Positions 26,916-35,963 of a stretch of 64,000 nt of DNA are shown here, one piece after another; the stretch's first letter is position 1, and every line of letters starts with the position of its first letter. The notes under the pieces were generated by a model. That model made no database searches. It had not been told where the DNA came from and saw only the letters and a program-made list of their open reading frames with translations. Source of the stretch: Bacteroidales bacterium H3 (GTDB lineage: Bacteria > Bacteroidota > Bacteroidia > Bacteroidales > Muribaculaceae); the NCBI GenBank assembly GCA_001701135.1, contig DAAN01000030.1, positions 372,001 through 436,000 on the forward strand, given 5' to 3'. Made by a program: the position numbers and the translations under genes.

Positions 26916-27468
26916 AGTCTATCGGGAACTTAGTCGTTGACAAATCTACACCACCACGAAAGGCAACATCTATCAGGGTGGCTTTAGTGAAATCCACATA
27001 GTGTAGCCGTCCTTTATTGGAAATCCAATAATTGAGCCAATTTATGTAATAACCGCCTTTATATTGAGGGCCGCAGAATACGCAACCGGAAATTTCTCCG
27101 ACGAAACTGCAACGGGTAAAAGATGCAGCAATAAAGGCAGAACGAAAATCGCAGTTAATGAATGAACAATCGAAAAAGTCCGCGATACCGAAGTTGCGTA
27201 GTTTCACTCGCTCGAATGTGCAATTACGATAAACCGTTTTACGGGGCATTACCAGAGTAGTGGAACCCATATAGAAATGCTGTAACTTTCCTCTTTTGAA
27301 AACACAGCCTATGAAACGGCACCCTCTTGCCATAATATCGGTAAAGTCGCAGTTATCAAAATCACACCGCTTAAAAGTTTTTTTAGTCCACCATTCAGCC
27401 AAGCCTCCGTTGCAAAAAGAAGCCTTCTTAAATATTTGATTGCTATAATGTTTGCTTGTTAGTTTCAT
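26902..27468 (-). CDS. Pentapeptide-repeat-like protein, array member
   Basis: 188 residues. It begins MKLTSKHYSNQIFKKASFCN and then shows repeated short units centred on C/F-D/N-F: FKRCDFDNCDFTDI, CRFIGCVFKRGKL, NCTFERVKLRNFGIADFFDC, CSFINCDFRSAFIAASFTRC. This pattern fits a right-handed pentapeptide beta-helix. Such proteins serve as DNA mimics or immunity proteins in various systems. It shares the MKLT start with other array genes and overlaps the upstream gene's stop by four bases. Confidence 0.72.
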   Translation of the reverse strand: MKLTSKHYSNQIFKKASFCNGGLAEWWTKKTFKRCDFDNCDFTDIMARGCRFIGCVFKRGKLQHFYMGSTTLVMPRKTVYRNCTFERVKLRNFGIADFFDCSFINCDFRSAFIAASFTRCSFVGEISGCVFCGPQYKGGYYINWLNYWISNKGRLHYVDFTKATLIDVAFRGGVDLSTTKFPIDYETD

Positions 27469-28517
27469 GGGCGAAGATACAATCCGTTTCTGGTTACAAT
27501 TTCAACAACCTGATTTTTTGGCACGGCAGTATGAACATGCATATAATAGTCGTAGCCAAACTTGACAAGGAAATTATGTGTCTTGTTGGAGAATACAGCC
27601 CAACAACATTCTCGCAGGCATAGGCGAAGATAGTCCGGACAGTCCTTTAGTGAGATTCTTAATCCTTGTCGGATTGTCTTTGCTCTTTCAATAAGGCCAT
27701 GATTCAGTTTGTGACCCTTAACTGAATTTACAATATCCTTTGAATCACCCTCCATGTAACTCACTATAAGATATGAACAACCAGCCAATTTTGCTAAATC
27801 AATAGCCGTATCAATATATCGGTTCTCCGCTTCAATATACTCATCGGCTGTGAGTATTCCATCTGCAAACGATTTGCCAATATCAGAGATTGAAGTCCAC
27901 TCGTTATGAATGTAGCATCCTTCAGCATCATAGAACTGCGGACGATATTTTGAAATAGAATAGTCCCTGTCGGTATCGCCGATAATCATATCCAGCCATT
28001 TAATATGCTCATTAACTTGTTTGATCGAAAAATCGCTATATAGCCCACGCCTTCTTATGGACTTATGTGTTTGGAATAAATCTCGTGCCTCAAGATTATT
28101 GCCTTCTTGCTGATAAATGACAGCCCTCATATATCTACTATCGTTTAGCAGAGATTCAGCCCATCTTTTCCCTTCGCCATGCTTATAATCAGCGAGAAAA
28201 GCCACATCGCAGGCTATGATTGAATTAAACATCTCAGCTGCTTCTTCCAATTTATCATTTGCAGATAATGCACAGCCATAAATATATCTTACCCAATAAT
28301 CATCAGGAGCTAACTGATATGACTCTTGTGCATAAGTTAATGCTTCGATATATTTCCTTAATTGATAACAGGCACTTGACAGTTCAGCCATGAAATAATA
28401 TTCATCGGGGTAAGCCGATAACAATTTCAAAAGGAATGACCGCAAATGACTGAAGTCACCAGTCCGCTTTAACCGATTGATTTTCGATTGGATTTTTGTA
28501 ATATCGTAATTATTCAT
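27465..28517 (-). CDS. TPR protein fused to immunity-like C-terminal domain
   Basis: 350 residues. The N-terminal 200 residues are TPR-like (YFMAELSSACYQLRKYIEAL, DDYWVRYIYGCALSANDKLE). From about residue 200 a separate domain begins, HNEWTSISDIGKSFADGILT, then AENRYIDTAIDLAKLAGCSY and a C-terminal FGYDYYMHVHTAVPKN. That second part resembles stand-alone polymorphic-toxin immunity proteins from Bacteroidetes as I remember them. The fusion of the two is unusual. Start at 28517; separated by four bases from the gene at 28522. Confidence 0.72.
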   Translation of the reverse strand: MNNYDITKIQSKINRLKRTGDFSHLRSFLLKLLSAYPDEYYFMAELSSACYQLRKYIEALTYAQESYQLAPDDYWVRYIYGCALSANDKLEEAAEMFNSIIACDVAFLADYKHGEGKRWAESLLNDSRYMRAVIYQQEGNNLEARDLFQTHKSIRRRGLYSDFSIKQVNEHIKWLDMIIGDTDRDYSISKYRPQFYDAEGCYIHNEWTSISDIGKSFADGILTADEYIEAENRYIDTAIDLAKLAGCSYLIVSYMEGDSKDIVNSVKGHKLNHGLIERAKTIRQGLRISLKDCPDYLRLCLRECCWAVFSNKTHNFLVKFGYDYYMHVHTAVPKNQVVEIVTRNGLYLRP

Positions 28518-28521
28518 ATTC

Positions 28522-29079
28522 TTATTCAGCGGGTCTTACTTGCCAACAATTCAATCGGCGGTTCAATATATCACAAATCTCCTTCCCTTTCATTGTCAGA
28601 TTGTGAACGGGTATATTTTCTATCGCTCCAATCTCATTGAAATTGAAGTTCATTATATTTTGTTTCAAATCGGATGCTCCGTCAAACTTATGTATCAGTG
28701 GAGCTGTCTTATAGTCCACCGCAATCATTTTAGACGAGTGAATCTTTACTAATCGAAACTTTTTAACATCTGCGTAATTGATAGTATGATAATCACCATT
28801 GCGCTGTTTATAAATTCCCAATCTATCTGCATAGATTATTAAAAACGGAATGCGGCGAATCCGTTTATGTGACGCCATAGCAAAGAAAAGCGCACTGGCA
28901 CCTCCAAAAAATATCATATTCAGCAAACCACCAAAGATTTTCGTTGGCCATTTAGTACTTGGATTTATTATAATCAAATATCCGACAATAGCAAAAGCCA
29001 AGCAACAGATGGCATAAAACGTATTTTTCCATACGCTTTGGTAGATTCTTATCTCGGAGTTTTTATCGGTCAGTTTCAT
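28522..29079 (-). CDS. STM3941-family-like membrane protein
   Basis: 185 residues starting MKLTDKNSEIRIYQSVWKNT at 29079. Two transmembrane helices (FYAICCLAFAIVGYLIIINP and FGGLLNMIFFGGASALFFAM), then a PH-like cytosolic part: FLIIYADRLGIYKQRNGDYH, INYADVKKFRLVKIHSSKM. This layout matches the STM3941 family. It overlaps the upstream gene by 17 bases and begins with the recurrent MKLTDK start. Role unknown; an immunity function is inferred from the array context. Confidence 0.72.
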   Translation of the reverse strand: MKLTDKNSEIRIYQSVWKNTFYAICCLAFAIVGYLIIINPSTKWPTKIFGGLLNMIFFGGASALFFAMASHKRIRRIPFLIIYADRLGIYKQRNGDYHTINYADVKKFRLVKIHSSKMIAVDYKTAPLIHKFDGASDLKQNIMNFNFNEIGAIENIPVHNLTMKGKEICDILNRRLNCWQVRPAE

Positions 29080-29965
29080 GATTATCGAGGAGTTTTCGGG
29101 TTTCACTTACGATGTCGTATATAGAATCATTGCCAACGTCAAATGTCAGCGCTTGATTGGAATCCCAATCAAGCCATTTATCGGATGCCAATTTAGTAGG
29201 GACTACACTGATTTTATCGTCGTCCTGATTTACAAATACGAAGGTCGAATGGAGGTGAAGCTGTCGCCATGAGCGTTGTTTCATTGCCTTGATTAGTTCC
29301 GATGATTTTAGCTCCTTATATTCTTCGCGATTACTGGCTAAGAAAACTTCGCCAAAAGCATTATTGAATTCTATATCATCACAATCAATTGGCGCAAACT
29401 TTATAGGATAATTCATATTGTAGCCGAAGCCGGTCTTGCCATAACCCGTAACGAATATATATTCTTTTGAGGTACGATAAATCCCACATGCCCTTTGCAC
29501 TTTGGTTTCCACCGGGGCATCAGCTTTGTACTGCCTGCTTATCTTCCGCCAACGGATAATCGCAAGAATTACAACAAGAATGACAAATGCAGAAACGAAT
29601 CCATACGAAGGGCCGTCGTAATACTCGAACACCGTCATATTGTTTTCGGGATTGTCTTTCTGATACACCACGCCTATGCTGTCGCCAACGGCAAAACCAT
29701 TGGCATGCATACCACCATTATATGTAATACCATTCACTGTAAAGCTGTAATGTATTATAGGGCCACTGTTGCCTATGTAGCCGATATTTGAAATTACAGT
29801 TGATGTATGTTCCGGACTTGCCGACAGAGCATTATATTTGCGATTCTGGAAATACTGACCTACAATGAGAAAAGGCACGAGAATCAGCAGCATAGCACCG
29901 AATGGCAAGTGCCTCTCACCCCGCCGTCCAAAGAAAAACCGATATGTCTTGTTGTCTGATTTCAT
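29063..29965 (-). CDS. Membrane protein, DUF3592-like
   Basis: 300 residues: helix at about 20-38 (LPFGAMLLILVPFLIVGQYF), an extracytoplasmic loop with a DUF3592-like strand pattern (IIHYSFTVNGITYNGGMHAN, GDSIGVVYQKDNPENN), a second helix (FVSAFVILVVILAIIRWRKI) and a cytosolic C-terminal domain of about 160 residues. No catalytic motif. It overlaps the next gene start by 17 bases. Part of the leftward array. Confidence 0.7.
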   Translation of the reverse strand: MKSDNKTYRFFFGRRGERHLPFGAMLLILVPFLIVGQYFQNRKYNALSASPEHTSTVISNIGYIGNSGPIIHYSFTVNGITYNGGMHANGFAVGDSIGVVYQKDNPENNMTVFEYYDGPSYGFVSAFVILVVILAIIRWRKISRQYKADAPVETKVQRACGIYRTSKEYIFVTGYGKTGFGYNMNYPIKFAPIDCDDIEFNNAFGEVFLASNREEYKELKSSELIKAMKQRSWRQLHLHSTFVFVNQDDDKISVVPTKLASDKWLDWDSNQALTFDVGNDSIYDIVSETRKLLDNHETDR

Positions 29966-29982
29966 GCAAATTAACTATAACT

Positions 29983-30417
29983 TTAATCCTCATTTTCAAG
30001 GGTATCGCATATGTCACGATAAAGTCTATTAAAGAATTTAAATTCAGCATTGTCAGAGCACTTGCCCTCTATGACAAGCATACAATCATCATCATAGAGC
30101 ATGGAGAAGTCATTGAAATCTATTTTCAACTTATATATTGAAAAATCTTCTCTGTCCGGAATACTCCTGAAAAACTCAATAAGCGAGTGTGGATTAGTAA
30201 TCGGTACGGATACGATTTCAGAGATATTATTGTCGGATGACTGAATATAGGTCGGTTCATCCGGTTCTGTATTGAAAATTCCGAAGCAATAATTGGATAG
30301 TCTTTTTATTGGCATCGTTCCAAAAACTTTATCCAGTGCAAAGAAATCAACTCCGAGAAATTTCATACTTACCCGGCCATCCTTATATTCGATAGTTATA
30401 TCATAATTCATACTCAA
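29983..30417 (-). CDS. Hypothetical acidic protein, array member
   Basis: 144 residues, MSMNYDITIEYKDGRVSMKF onward, acidic (SDNNISEIVSVPITNP, DFNDFSMLYDDDCMLVIEGK). Small acidic cytosolic proteins of this size are typical toxin-immunity proteins, but I cannot name a family. It overlaps the upstream gene by four bases. Confidence 0.65.
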   Translation of the reverse strand: MSMNYDITIEYKDGRVSMKFLGVDFFALDKVFGTMPIKRLSNYCFGIFNTEPDEPTYIQSSDNNISEIVSVPITNPHSLIEFFRSIPDREDFSIYKLKIDFNDFSMLYDDDCMLVIEGKCSDNAEFKFFNRLYRDICDTLENED

Positions 30418-30965
30418 GCGTTTTTATGATTGAACTTCATTATCATAATGGCTGACACCGTGAACACAATCACAGCACCGATAACGGCACAAAGACTCGC
30501 CACTGCTATAGTTTCAAGGTCGCTGGATTTATTATTAAACCATAGGAAACCTTGATATTGATTAGTCCATATAGCCGAAAACATCAGATTAGAGCAGCCA
30601 ATAAATAAAGAAACAATGTCGTTGGAATACCTAAATATCGCATATCCCAATATCAGTTGGAATATTGGCAAAGCCATACAAACGTAGGCTCCCCAGCTAT
30701 AAAATGCTGCGCAATACAGAATTTGAATATATGTAGCGACACAAACTATGAAGATTGGAATTCTAGCCTTATAATTGCCTTGGTTTCCTTTAACCAACAA
30801 TGCCAAACTTACAAGTATGGCTAAAAATAACGCGATTACCAACGAAATTTTCATACTGATTTCATCCGCATTAGCTTTGGGAACTACGTATAACATTATT
30901 ATTGCTTCTATAAGAAGCAATCCGACCATATATAGGTTATTTTGCCACCGCTTCATGACTGTCAT
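30414..30965 (-). CDS. Polytopic membrane protein, array member
   Basis: 183 residues with about six hydrophobic helices (NLYMVGLLLIEAIIMLYVV; ISLVIALFLAILVSLALLV; IPIFIVCVATYIQILYCAAF; ALPIFQLILGYAIF; SLFIGCSNLMFSAIW; VASLCAVIGAVIVFTVSAIM). No family recognised. Its ATG overlaps the stop of the upstream gene in an ATGA arrangement. Array context as for its neighbours. Confidence 0.68.
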   Translation of the reverse strand: MTVMKRWQNNLYMVGLLLIEAIIMLYVVPKANADEISMKISLVIALFLAILVSLALLVKGNQGNYKARIPIFIVCVATYIQILYCAAFYSWGAYVCMALPIFQLILGYAIFRYSNDIVSLFIGCSNLMFSAIWTNQYQGFLWFNNKSSDLETIAVASLCAVIGAVIVFTVSAIMIMKFNHKNA

Positions 30966-31717
30966 TTTATTGGAGCCGGTCTAACAGCTTCGTTTGGCAT
31001 CATGTTTTCAAGCATATACCTGACGGAAGTAGAGTACAAGTTCTGTATGACCACATCCGGCACATAAGAAATAGTAATATAGTCATTAGAGGGTGCAGCA
31101 AGTTGTTTCATCTGGGTTGGAGCGAAAGCCCAATCATTAATTGTCAATACAATGCAATTATGCTTTATGCGAAATTTTCTAAATTCCATTGAAAGGTCAT
31201 CGGATTCTCCTTGATGTAGTGAAAAGCTGATTGCCGGTTTTCCTGATGGATCTTTAACCATACAGGCATGTCCGATATGAGCGACAAATTTAGAGTCTGA
31301 TTCTACGACTGCTGCTAAAAGAGCCATACCCTGTTTGTCATTTTCAAACAATCCAAACATCCACTCATATCCGTGTGGTAAATCTATAGATGATAGATTG
31401 CTTTTGATTTGCGAGATTTCCTCCAACGATATATCCAAATAGTAACATAAAATCCAATTCCCTTGAAACATAGTTTCTTTTGGAGTGTCTAATAGTGCTT
31501 CCACAATCATGTCAATGTCATCTTGAGGAAATGTAAAGACATTTGCAACCGGGTAGGCAGTCACATCCCAGTGAACTGCATACAGGTTTTCATAATCATA
31601 TTTCAGTGTATCATGACGGCAATTATCATTGGCTTTCATTGGAATAGCCAATACTGCAAGGAGCAATGTTACAATCGACTCAGCTAAAAACTTGCCTATC
31701 TTATTTCGTTGGTTCAT
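30962..31717 (-). CDS. Exported hypothetical protein, array member
   Basis: 251 residues starting MNQRNKIGKFLAESIVTLLL with a signal peptide ending near AIPMKA. The mature part is globular, with HWDVTAYPVANVFTFPQDDI and ESDSKFVAHIGHACMVKDPS. No family recognised. A periplasmic immunity or partner protein is possible. It overlaps the Imm32-like gene by four bases (ATGA). Confidence 0.66.
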   Translation of the reverse strand: MNQRNKIGKFLAESIVTLLLAVLAIPMKANDNCRHDTLKYDYENLYAVHWDVTAYPVANVFTFPQDDIDMIVEALLDTPKETMFQGNWILCYYLDISLEEISQIKSNLSSIDLPHGYEWMFGLFENDKQGMALLAAVVESDSKFVAHIGHACMVKDPSGKPAISFSLHQGESDDLSMEFRKFRIKHNCIVLTINDWAFAPTQMKQLAAPSNDYITISYVPDVVIQNLYSTSVRYMLENMMPNEAVRPAPIK

Positions 31718-31965
31718 GCTTTCTCTATAATTATACTTTGTGAACCGTCTTCCAATGAATTGTATTCATCCAAATGTATATGAGTGCCGGGAGGCACATT
31801 TGCTTGCGCTAAATTGAGAAGATGGTTTGCCATTGATAACAATCCTTCCCGATTAGCAGACATAGTTACTTCGCTATCATCGCTTGAAACCTTTATCGAA
31901 AATCCCGGGTACCAACAGAGTTGTAACCCAATATTTCTATCATATTTCGGCACATCTATTTCCAT
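31714..31965 (-). CDS. Imm32-like immunity protein
   Basis: 83 residues: EVTMSANREGLLSMANHLLN followed by PPGTHIHLDEYNSLEDGSQS and IIIEKA. The order NREGL, then a helix, then GTHxHLD, then SxxIII matches the Imm32 immunity family of polymorphic toxin systems as I know it. It would neutralise a cognate contact-delivered toxin. No toxin gene is adjacent, so it fits an orphan immunity array that protects against neighbours. This is the best-supported immunity assignment of the array. Confidence 0.75.
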   Translation of the reverse strand: MEIDVPKYDRNIGLQLCWYPGFSIKVSSDDSEVTMSANREGLLSMANHLLNLAQANVPPGTHIHLDEYNSLEDGSQSIIIEKA

Positions 31966-31976
31966 GACATCTGCAA

Positions 31977-32630
31977 TTATTTTGTTGGAAAAGTCTGCTC
32001 CATAACGCTGATTATCTCATCAAGTCGTGAGAAGTAGTCTATTACATTTGGCTCATGTCTATTAGCCATTTTCTGGACTTGCGCCAAGACTAATTCTTTA
32101 ACTGCCGGATAATCTTCAGGTGACACAATGCGTGTTAGAGTAAGATACTTAAACGCCCAGTCTGCTCCGACATCTGGTAACGCCCTCTTACCCTCCAATC
32201 TGGGTATAATCTCACGGTCAAACATATCACGCAATGACGTGTATGCTTGAAAGACTATGCCGGAACAGTCGGCAAGCGTGACACATAGTTTTGAGTAGTC
32301 GCACTCAAGATTGGCTTCTGAAATCGTAAACTTATCCCGTCTGCCAAGCATATTCCCGGTAAATCCAACAGAAGGATTGTCCTGCTGGGTCTGCCGTGAT
32401 TTGACATTATATGGCTCAAACCATTTTAACAGGATGTCAAAACGAACCATATAGATAGGATAGACGATAAGCACTCCGCCTTTAGTCCAATGGTCCAATT
32501 CGATATGCCGCCTTAAGCCTTCCACTTGTTGAATGAAAGAGTAGTCACGTTTGCGAAACTTAAATCCTTTGAGAAAAGGCTCAGCCTTTAGCCGCTCAAC
32601 TACGGTTAAAAATAATTCTCTGTTTGTCAT
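31977..32630 (-). CDS. DUF4304-like protein, array member
   Basis: 217 residues. The opening MTNRELFLTVVERLKAEPFL followed by FKFRKRDYSFIQQVEGLRRH and the later HIELDHWTKGGVLIVYPIYM reads like the DUF4304 type: a helix, a KRxxxF segment and a long beta sheet. Such proteins recur among predicted immunity proteins. It ends 11 bases before the Imm32-like gene start. Confidence 0.66.
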   Translation of the reverse strand: MTNRELFLTVVERLKAEPFLKGFKFRKRDYSFIQQVEGLRRHIELDHWTKGGVLIVYPIYMVRFDILLKWFEPYNVKSRQTQQDNPSVGFTGNMLGRRDKFTISEANLECDYSKLCVTLADCSGIVFQAYTSLRDMFDREIIPRLEGKRALPDVGADWAFKYLTLTRIVSPEDYPAVKELVLAQVQKMANRHEPNVIDYFSRLDEIISVMEQTFPTK

Positions 32631-32633
32631 GGG

Positions 32634-33032
32634 TCATTGGTAGTTTTCAAGTTCAACGGATAAGTCTTCGGCAAAATTATTTATGCTGATTACTTTGCCA
32701 TAGTCATTTTCAGCGACCGGAAAGACACCTATTGGCATTCCCGTTTCACAAAGATAATCAACAAGTTTGTCAGAAAACTCTTCCAAATCCAATTTTGAGC
32801 AATTACATTTATGTCCTTTCCTCATGCATGAGACATATTTCTCCGCATACTCCTTAAATGGCCACACAGGAAATAGCCTTATGTCTCCATCCTGAATACA
32901 CATATAGCTATCATCATCAGATGACAGATACCATATATAACCGCTATCCGCAATCCGTTTCAGCGAATAAGTGTATCTGACATCCGGTGATTGGGTCAAC
33001 ATGCTGTCTATTTCTTTATCGGTCAGTTGCAT
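32634..33032 (-). CDS. DUF2750-like protein, array member
   Basis: 132 residues starting MQLTDKEIDSMLTQSPDVRY at 33032. It follows the DUF2750 pattern: YTYSLKRIADSGYIWYLSSD, then LFPVWPFKEYAEKYV, then an acidic end. DUF2750 proteins are often found near polymorphic toxins or in immunity clusters. Its first six codons, ATGCAACTGACCGATAAA, resemble the shared start of three other array genes. Three bases separate it from the next gene. Confidence 0.7.
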   Translation of the reverse strand: MQLTDKEIDSMLTQSPDVRYTYSLKRIADSGYIWYLSSDDDSYMCIQDGDIRLFPVWPFKEYAEKYVSCMRKGHKCNCSKLDLEEFSDKLVDYLCETGMPIGVFPVAENDYGKVISINNFAEDLSVELENYQ

Positions 33033-33039
33033 ATAACAT

Positions 33040-34077
33040 CTATTTTTTCTTTTTGACAAAGGGATACGCCTCTCCCCAAGCTTTCTCTTTTATGGTATAG
33101 ATATAGCTCTTATCTTCAAATGTTTCGTCATCAATCTGTCGGAATGTCGAGGCATCAATGTCATCAAGTAGTTTACGAACATAGTACACATTATCATTGT
33201 CAGCTGCTATATGACCATGATAATAGAATTTGGCATTTTCTACATCCAATGAGTCTTTAAGGAAAGGCTTACCCCAAAGAAACAACATGTTATTGATCCG
33301 GTATTTGCCTACACCAATCTCCTCAAACCGCAGCACATCTATGTCTTTGAGTATTATTGAATCATAGTAGATAATATTCCTGCCATTACGGAAATATTGA
33401 TAACCGACCTCAATGGGTCTTTGTAAGGAATCGATACGGTGTAAATCCCACTTTCGGGTTACATCATTATATTGCGTTTTATAAAGAAAAACTTTATCAA
33501 TGAACCAGTCTTCGCCATAAATTTCAAAACTGTTTCTATCCACATCAATTCTTTGGTCGTAATGATAAACAAAATTCTTGTCGCGCATCCATTCATCTTG
33601 AAGTTCGTCAAGTCTGTAGATAAAATATTCGGCAGTTTCGACATCTATGCCGCTGTGTGAGGGTCTTATATAATCCTTATCGTTTGAAGAATCCCGTATA
33701 TAGACTTTGTCCTTATCTACTGCAATGCCATACTGATTTATATGAAATGAGTTTACATCCGTGTTTTTAACTATCTCATCGTCATGCCATACGTGATTGG
33801 TATCTTTTGCCCATCCCTCGCCTAATACCTTAAAGGTTTGCTCATCCACATCATCCAGATATCCCCAACTACCATGATTGAACAATGCGGGCGCATTTTC
33901 GACAGAGATATAATATATCCCAAAGATGTTCTTGTAGTAGGTATAGTAATTGCTGTCAACCTTGCTTCCGCGCGGTATCGGAAATCCCAAAAACAAAAGC
34001 ATACCAAAGTATAAGCCTATTAATGAGGCTATGACAATTACTATTTTAGACGATTTTCTTACACCTTGTCTTTTCAT
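33040..34077 (-). CDS. DKNYY-repeat membrane-anchored protein
   Basis: 345 residues with an N-terminal helix (KIVIVIASLIGLYFGMLLFL) and an outer domain made of DKNYY-type repeats: AKDTNHVWHDDEIVKNTDVN, RDKNFVYHYDQRIDVDRNSF, AADNDNVYYVRKLLDDIDAS. The repeat family is often found with type VI secretion and toxin-immunity genes. The protein is probably anchored in the inner membrane with the repeats outside. Overlaps the gene at 34074 by four bases. Confidence 0.75.
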   Translation of the reverse strand: MKRQGVRKSSKIVIVIASLIGLYFGMLLFLGFPIPRGSKVDSNYYTYYKNIFGIYYISVENAPALFNHGSWGYLDDVDEQTFKVLGEGWAKDTNHVWHDDEIVKNTDVNSFHINQYGIAVDKDKVYIRDSSNDKDYIRPSHSGIDVETAEYFIYRLDELQDEWMRDKNFVYHYDQRIDVDRNSFEIYGEDWFIDKVFLYKTQYNDVTRKWDLHRIDSLQRPIEVGYQYFRNGRNIIYYDSIILKDIDVLRFEEIGVGKYRINNMLFLWGKPFLKDSLDVENAKFYYHGHIAADNDNVYYVRKLLDDIDASTFRQIDDETFEDKSYIYTIKEKAWGEAYPFVKKKK

Positions 34078-34928
34078 TGCTTGCCTCCTTTCAGCTTTTC
34101 AAAGAAAGTTCTGACTTCTTTGGGTGTGAGATTGCCGACAGAATCTATGGGATAAGGCAATTCGATGATTCCGTTATTGATAATAGTAACCCGCAGACTG
34201 TCGCCATCAAGACGATCAATAGTATTATAATTTATAGAATCCTCATAATTAATACTATAGAAATCATAATTTATTTCGGCGAAGTTGTCCGGGAAAACGA
34301 ATGTCCCATGATAATAATCCCTGAACAAAGGTTGTGCTTGATATATGCTATCAATCAACTCGGTTATATCTTCCGCATATTGATGATATTTCATGGAGTC
34401 AAGCGGCAAAACCCATGAAACCTGTGCGCCTCCACTGTTTAACCCATAAAAACAGCCCCTCAGAGTATCGACTTTGAAACAGTCTATTTTACCATCGTCA
34501 TAATCATTTATTCTAACAGATTTAGCCATAGGTCGAATAAATAGACCCTCTTTTTTACCTAAAGCATAGTGTGGCGCGGCCATCATTAAACCGCGTGTGT
34601 GATAGAGTACGTAATCACCATCTTCTGCATCTATATTATGTCTTCCGACATAAAAGAGCAATGGTAATACAAAAATTGCCGGTATAGCTGAAAGCCAGAA
34701 ATCGATTCTTAACCACCATTTCAGTAGTTTTGGTTTTTCAAGCCCACGGCTGAGTGGAAGGGCAAGCAATCCGAGAATATAGCCGCCAACCATCAGCCAG
34801 TTAAGCAAATTCCATCGCCATATCAGTCCATTATTCGTGACAGCAAGCATTATGTAGATAATTGGCAGGAGCGCGAGTTGCACCCACACCATCCAAAGTA
34901 CTATCTTATATCGGAGAGAGGTTTTCAT
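34074..34928 (-). CDS. Membrane protein with extracytoplasmic domain, array member
   Basis: 284 residues with three or four N-terminal helices (IVLWMVWVQLALLPIIYIML, LLNWLMVGGYILGLLALPLS, FWLSAIPAIFVLPLLFYVG) and a C-terminal soluble domain of about 170 residues (PLFRDYYHGTFVFPDNFAEI). No family recognised. Overlaps both neighbours by four bases, so it is in the same transcript. Confidence 0.68.
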   Translation of the reverse strand: MKTSLRYKIVLWMVWVQLALLPIIYIMLAVTNNGLIWRWNLLNWLMVGGYILGLLALPLSRGLEKPKLLKWWLRIDFWLSAIPAIFVLPLLFYVGRHNIDAEDGDYVLYHTRGLMMAAPHYALGKKEGLFIRPMAKSVRINDYDDGKIDCFKVDTLRGCFYGLNSGGAQVSWVLPLDSMKYHQYAEDITELIDSIYQAQPLFRDYYHGTFVFPDNFAEINYDFYSINYEDSINYNTIDRLDGDSLRVTIINNGIIELPYPIDSVGNLTPKEVRTFFEKLKGGKQ

Positions 34929-35482
34929 ATCTTTGCTTTTGGTATTAGGGTGATTGATTCAAGTTTGGCGATATTGGGTGAAATCGGCTTGATTGTCAGA
35001 CTAACATCGTACTGCTCAGGAAGTAGCTTTACATTCGGGTAGTTGTTGAGATTGTAACTTCTCCAAAATGGAGTTCCGTTATAACGGAAACATACCTCAG
35101 CTATTCGACTTGTTGAATATCCCTTTAGGGAAGTTATCAAGGTTGTTGGAACAATTGACTGCGCCTTTATATTCCAATAAATAAAAATCGCAAGGGAAAC
35201 TGAAAGACCGCCAATGGCAATAGATTTCAGATACTTTTCATATTGGAATTTCCGAGATATAATAAAACAACCGATTGCAATAAGCCATACGGCAATCATC
35301 AGGAAATCATATATCCGACTGGAGATAAGAAATCCTCTTGAAATCCATAACACTGCACTCATAAGCGCGATAATCGCCCATAGAGAATAGTCAATCGACC
35401 GTGAACGTGTCGACTGATATATTCCCTTGCCTATGCCATAGGCAATAGCGATTATTACTATGTAGCACAGTGTCGTTTCCAT
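34925..35482 (-). CDS. Membrane protein, array member
   Basis: 185 residues with hydrophobic helices (TLCYIVIIAIAYGIGKGIYQ, YSLWAIIALMSAVLWISRGF, FLMIAVWLIAIGCFIISRKF, SIAIGGLSVSLAIFIYWNIK) and a small soluble C-terminal domain. No family recognised. Four-base overlap with the next gene. Confidence 0.67.
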   Translation of the reverse strand: METTLCYIVIIAIAYGIGKGIYQSTRSRSIDYSLWAIIALMSAVLWISRGFLISSRIYDFLMIAVWLIAIGCFIISRKFQYEKYLKSIAIGGLSVSLAIFIYWNIKAQSIVPTTLITSLKGYSTSRIAEVCFRYNGTPFWRSYNLNNYPNVKLLPEQYDVSLTIKPISPNIAKLESITLIPKAKI

Positions 35483-35486
35483 ATTG

Positions 35487-35963
35487 TCATGTTAGTATTT
35501 CAAGCATACGCTTCTTAAGTTTCTTATAGTTGGCATATAACGCGAATCGTAGAAACAGGAAATCAATCAAAACAAAAGGTATAAATATCAATAGCTTTGC
35601 TATGCCCACAGCGATTCCATTTGTAAAACAAGATGATAACACAAGCATAAATATAAATAGCAATCCCATATTCCATACGGCCATCATAACCAATACAAAC
35701 TCACTCATACCAACCGCCAAATGAACACGACATTTATCTTTTCCAACTTGCTCTACAATGCTGACTGCATCGGAGGCAAAGGAATTAAAATAATATGTAT
35801 TCAGAGCTATGCGGAATCCATTTTGCCACACTGTACCGCGAAATTCTCCTTTCTTGCCATAGTTCGTCCTGTCACATGAAATAATGGTAGTAGAAGATAT
35901 AAACGATAAGAGTTCATCCCGGCTCACATTCACTACAATATCGCGTTTGAAAAAGGCAATCAT
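35487..35963 (-). CDS. Membrane protein with N-terminal soluble domain
   Basis: 158 residues starting MIAFFKRDIVVNVSRDELLS at 35963. A soluble N-terminal part (GEFRGTVWQNGFRIALNTYY) leads to two hydrophobic segments (VLVMMAVWNMGLLFIFMLVL and AVGIAKLLIFIPFVLIDFLF). No family recognised. The start overlaps the stop of the small ORF upstream (ATGA). Confidence 0.67.
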   Translation of the reverse strand: MIAFFKRDIVVNVSRDELLSFISSTTIISCDRTNYGKKGEFRGTVWQNGFRIALNTYYFNSFASDAVSIVEQVGKDKCRVHLAVGMSEFVLVMMAVWNMGLLFIFMLVLSSCFTNGIAVGIAKLLIFIPFVLIDFLFLRFALYANYKKLKKRMLEILT

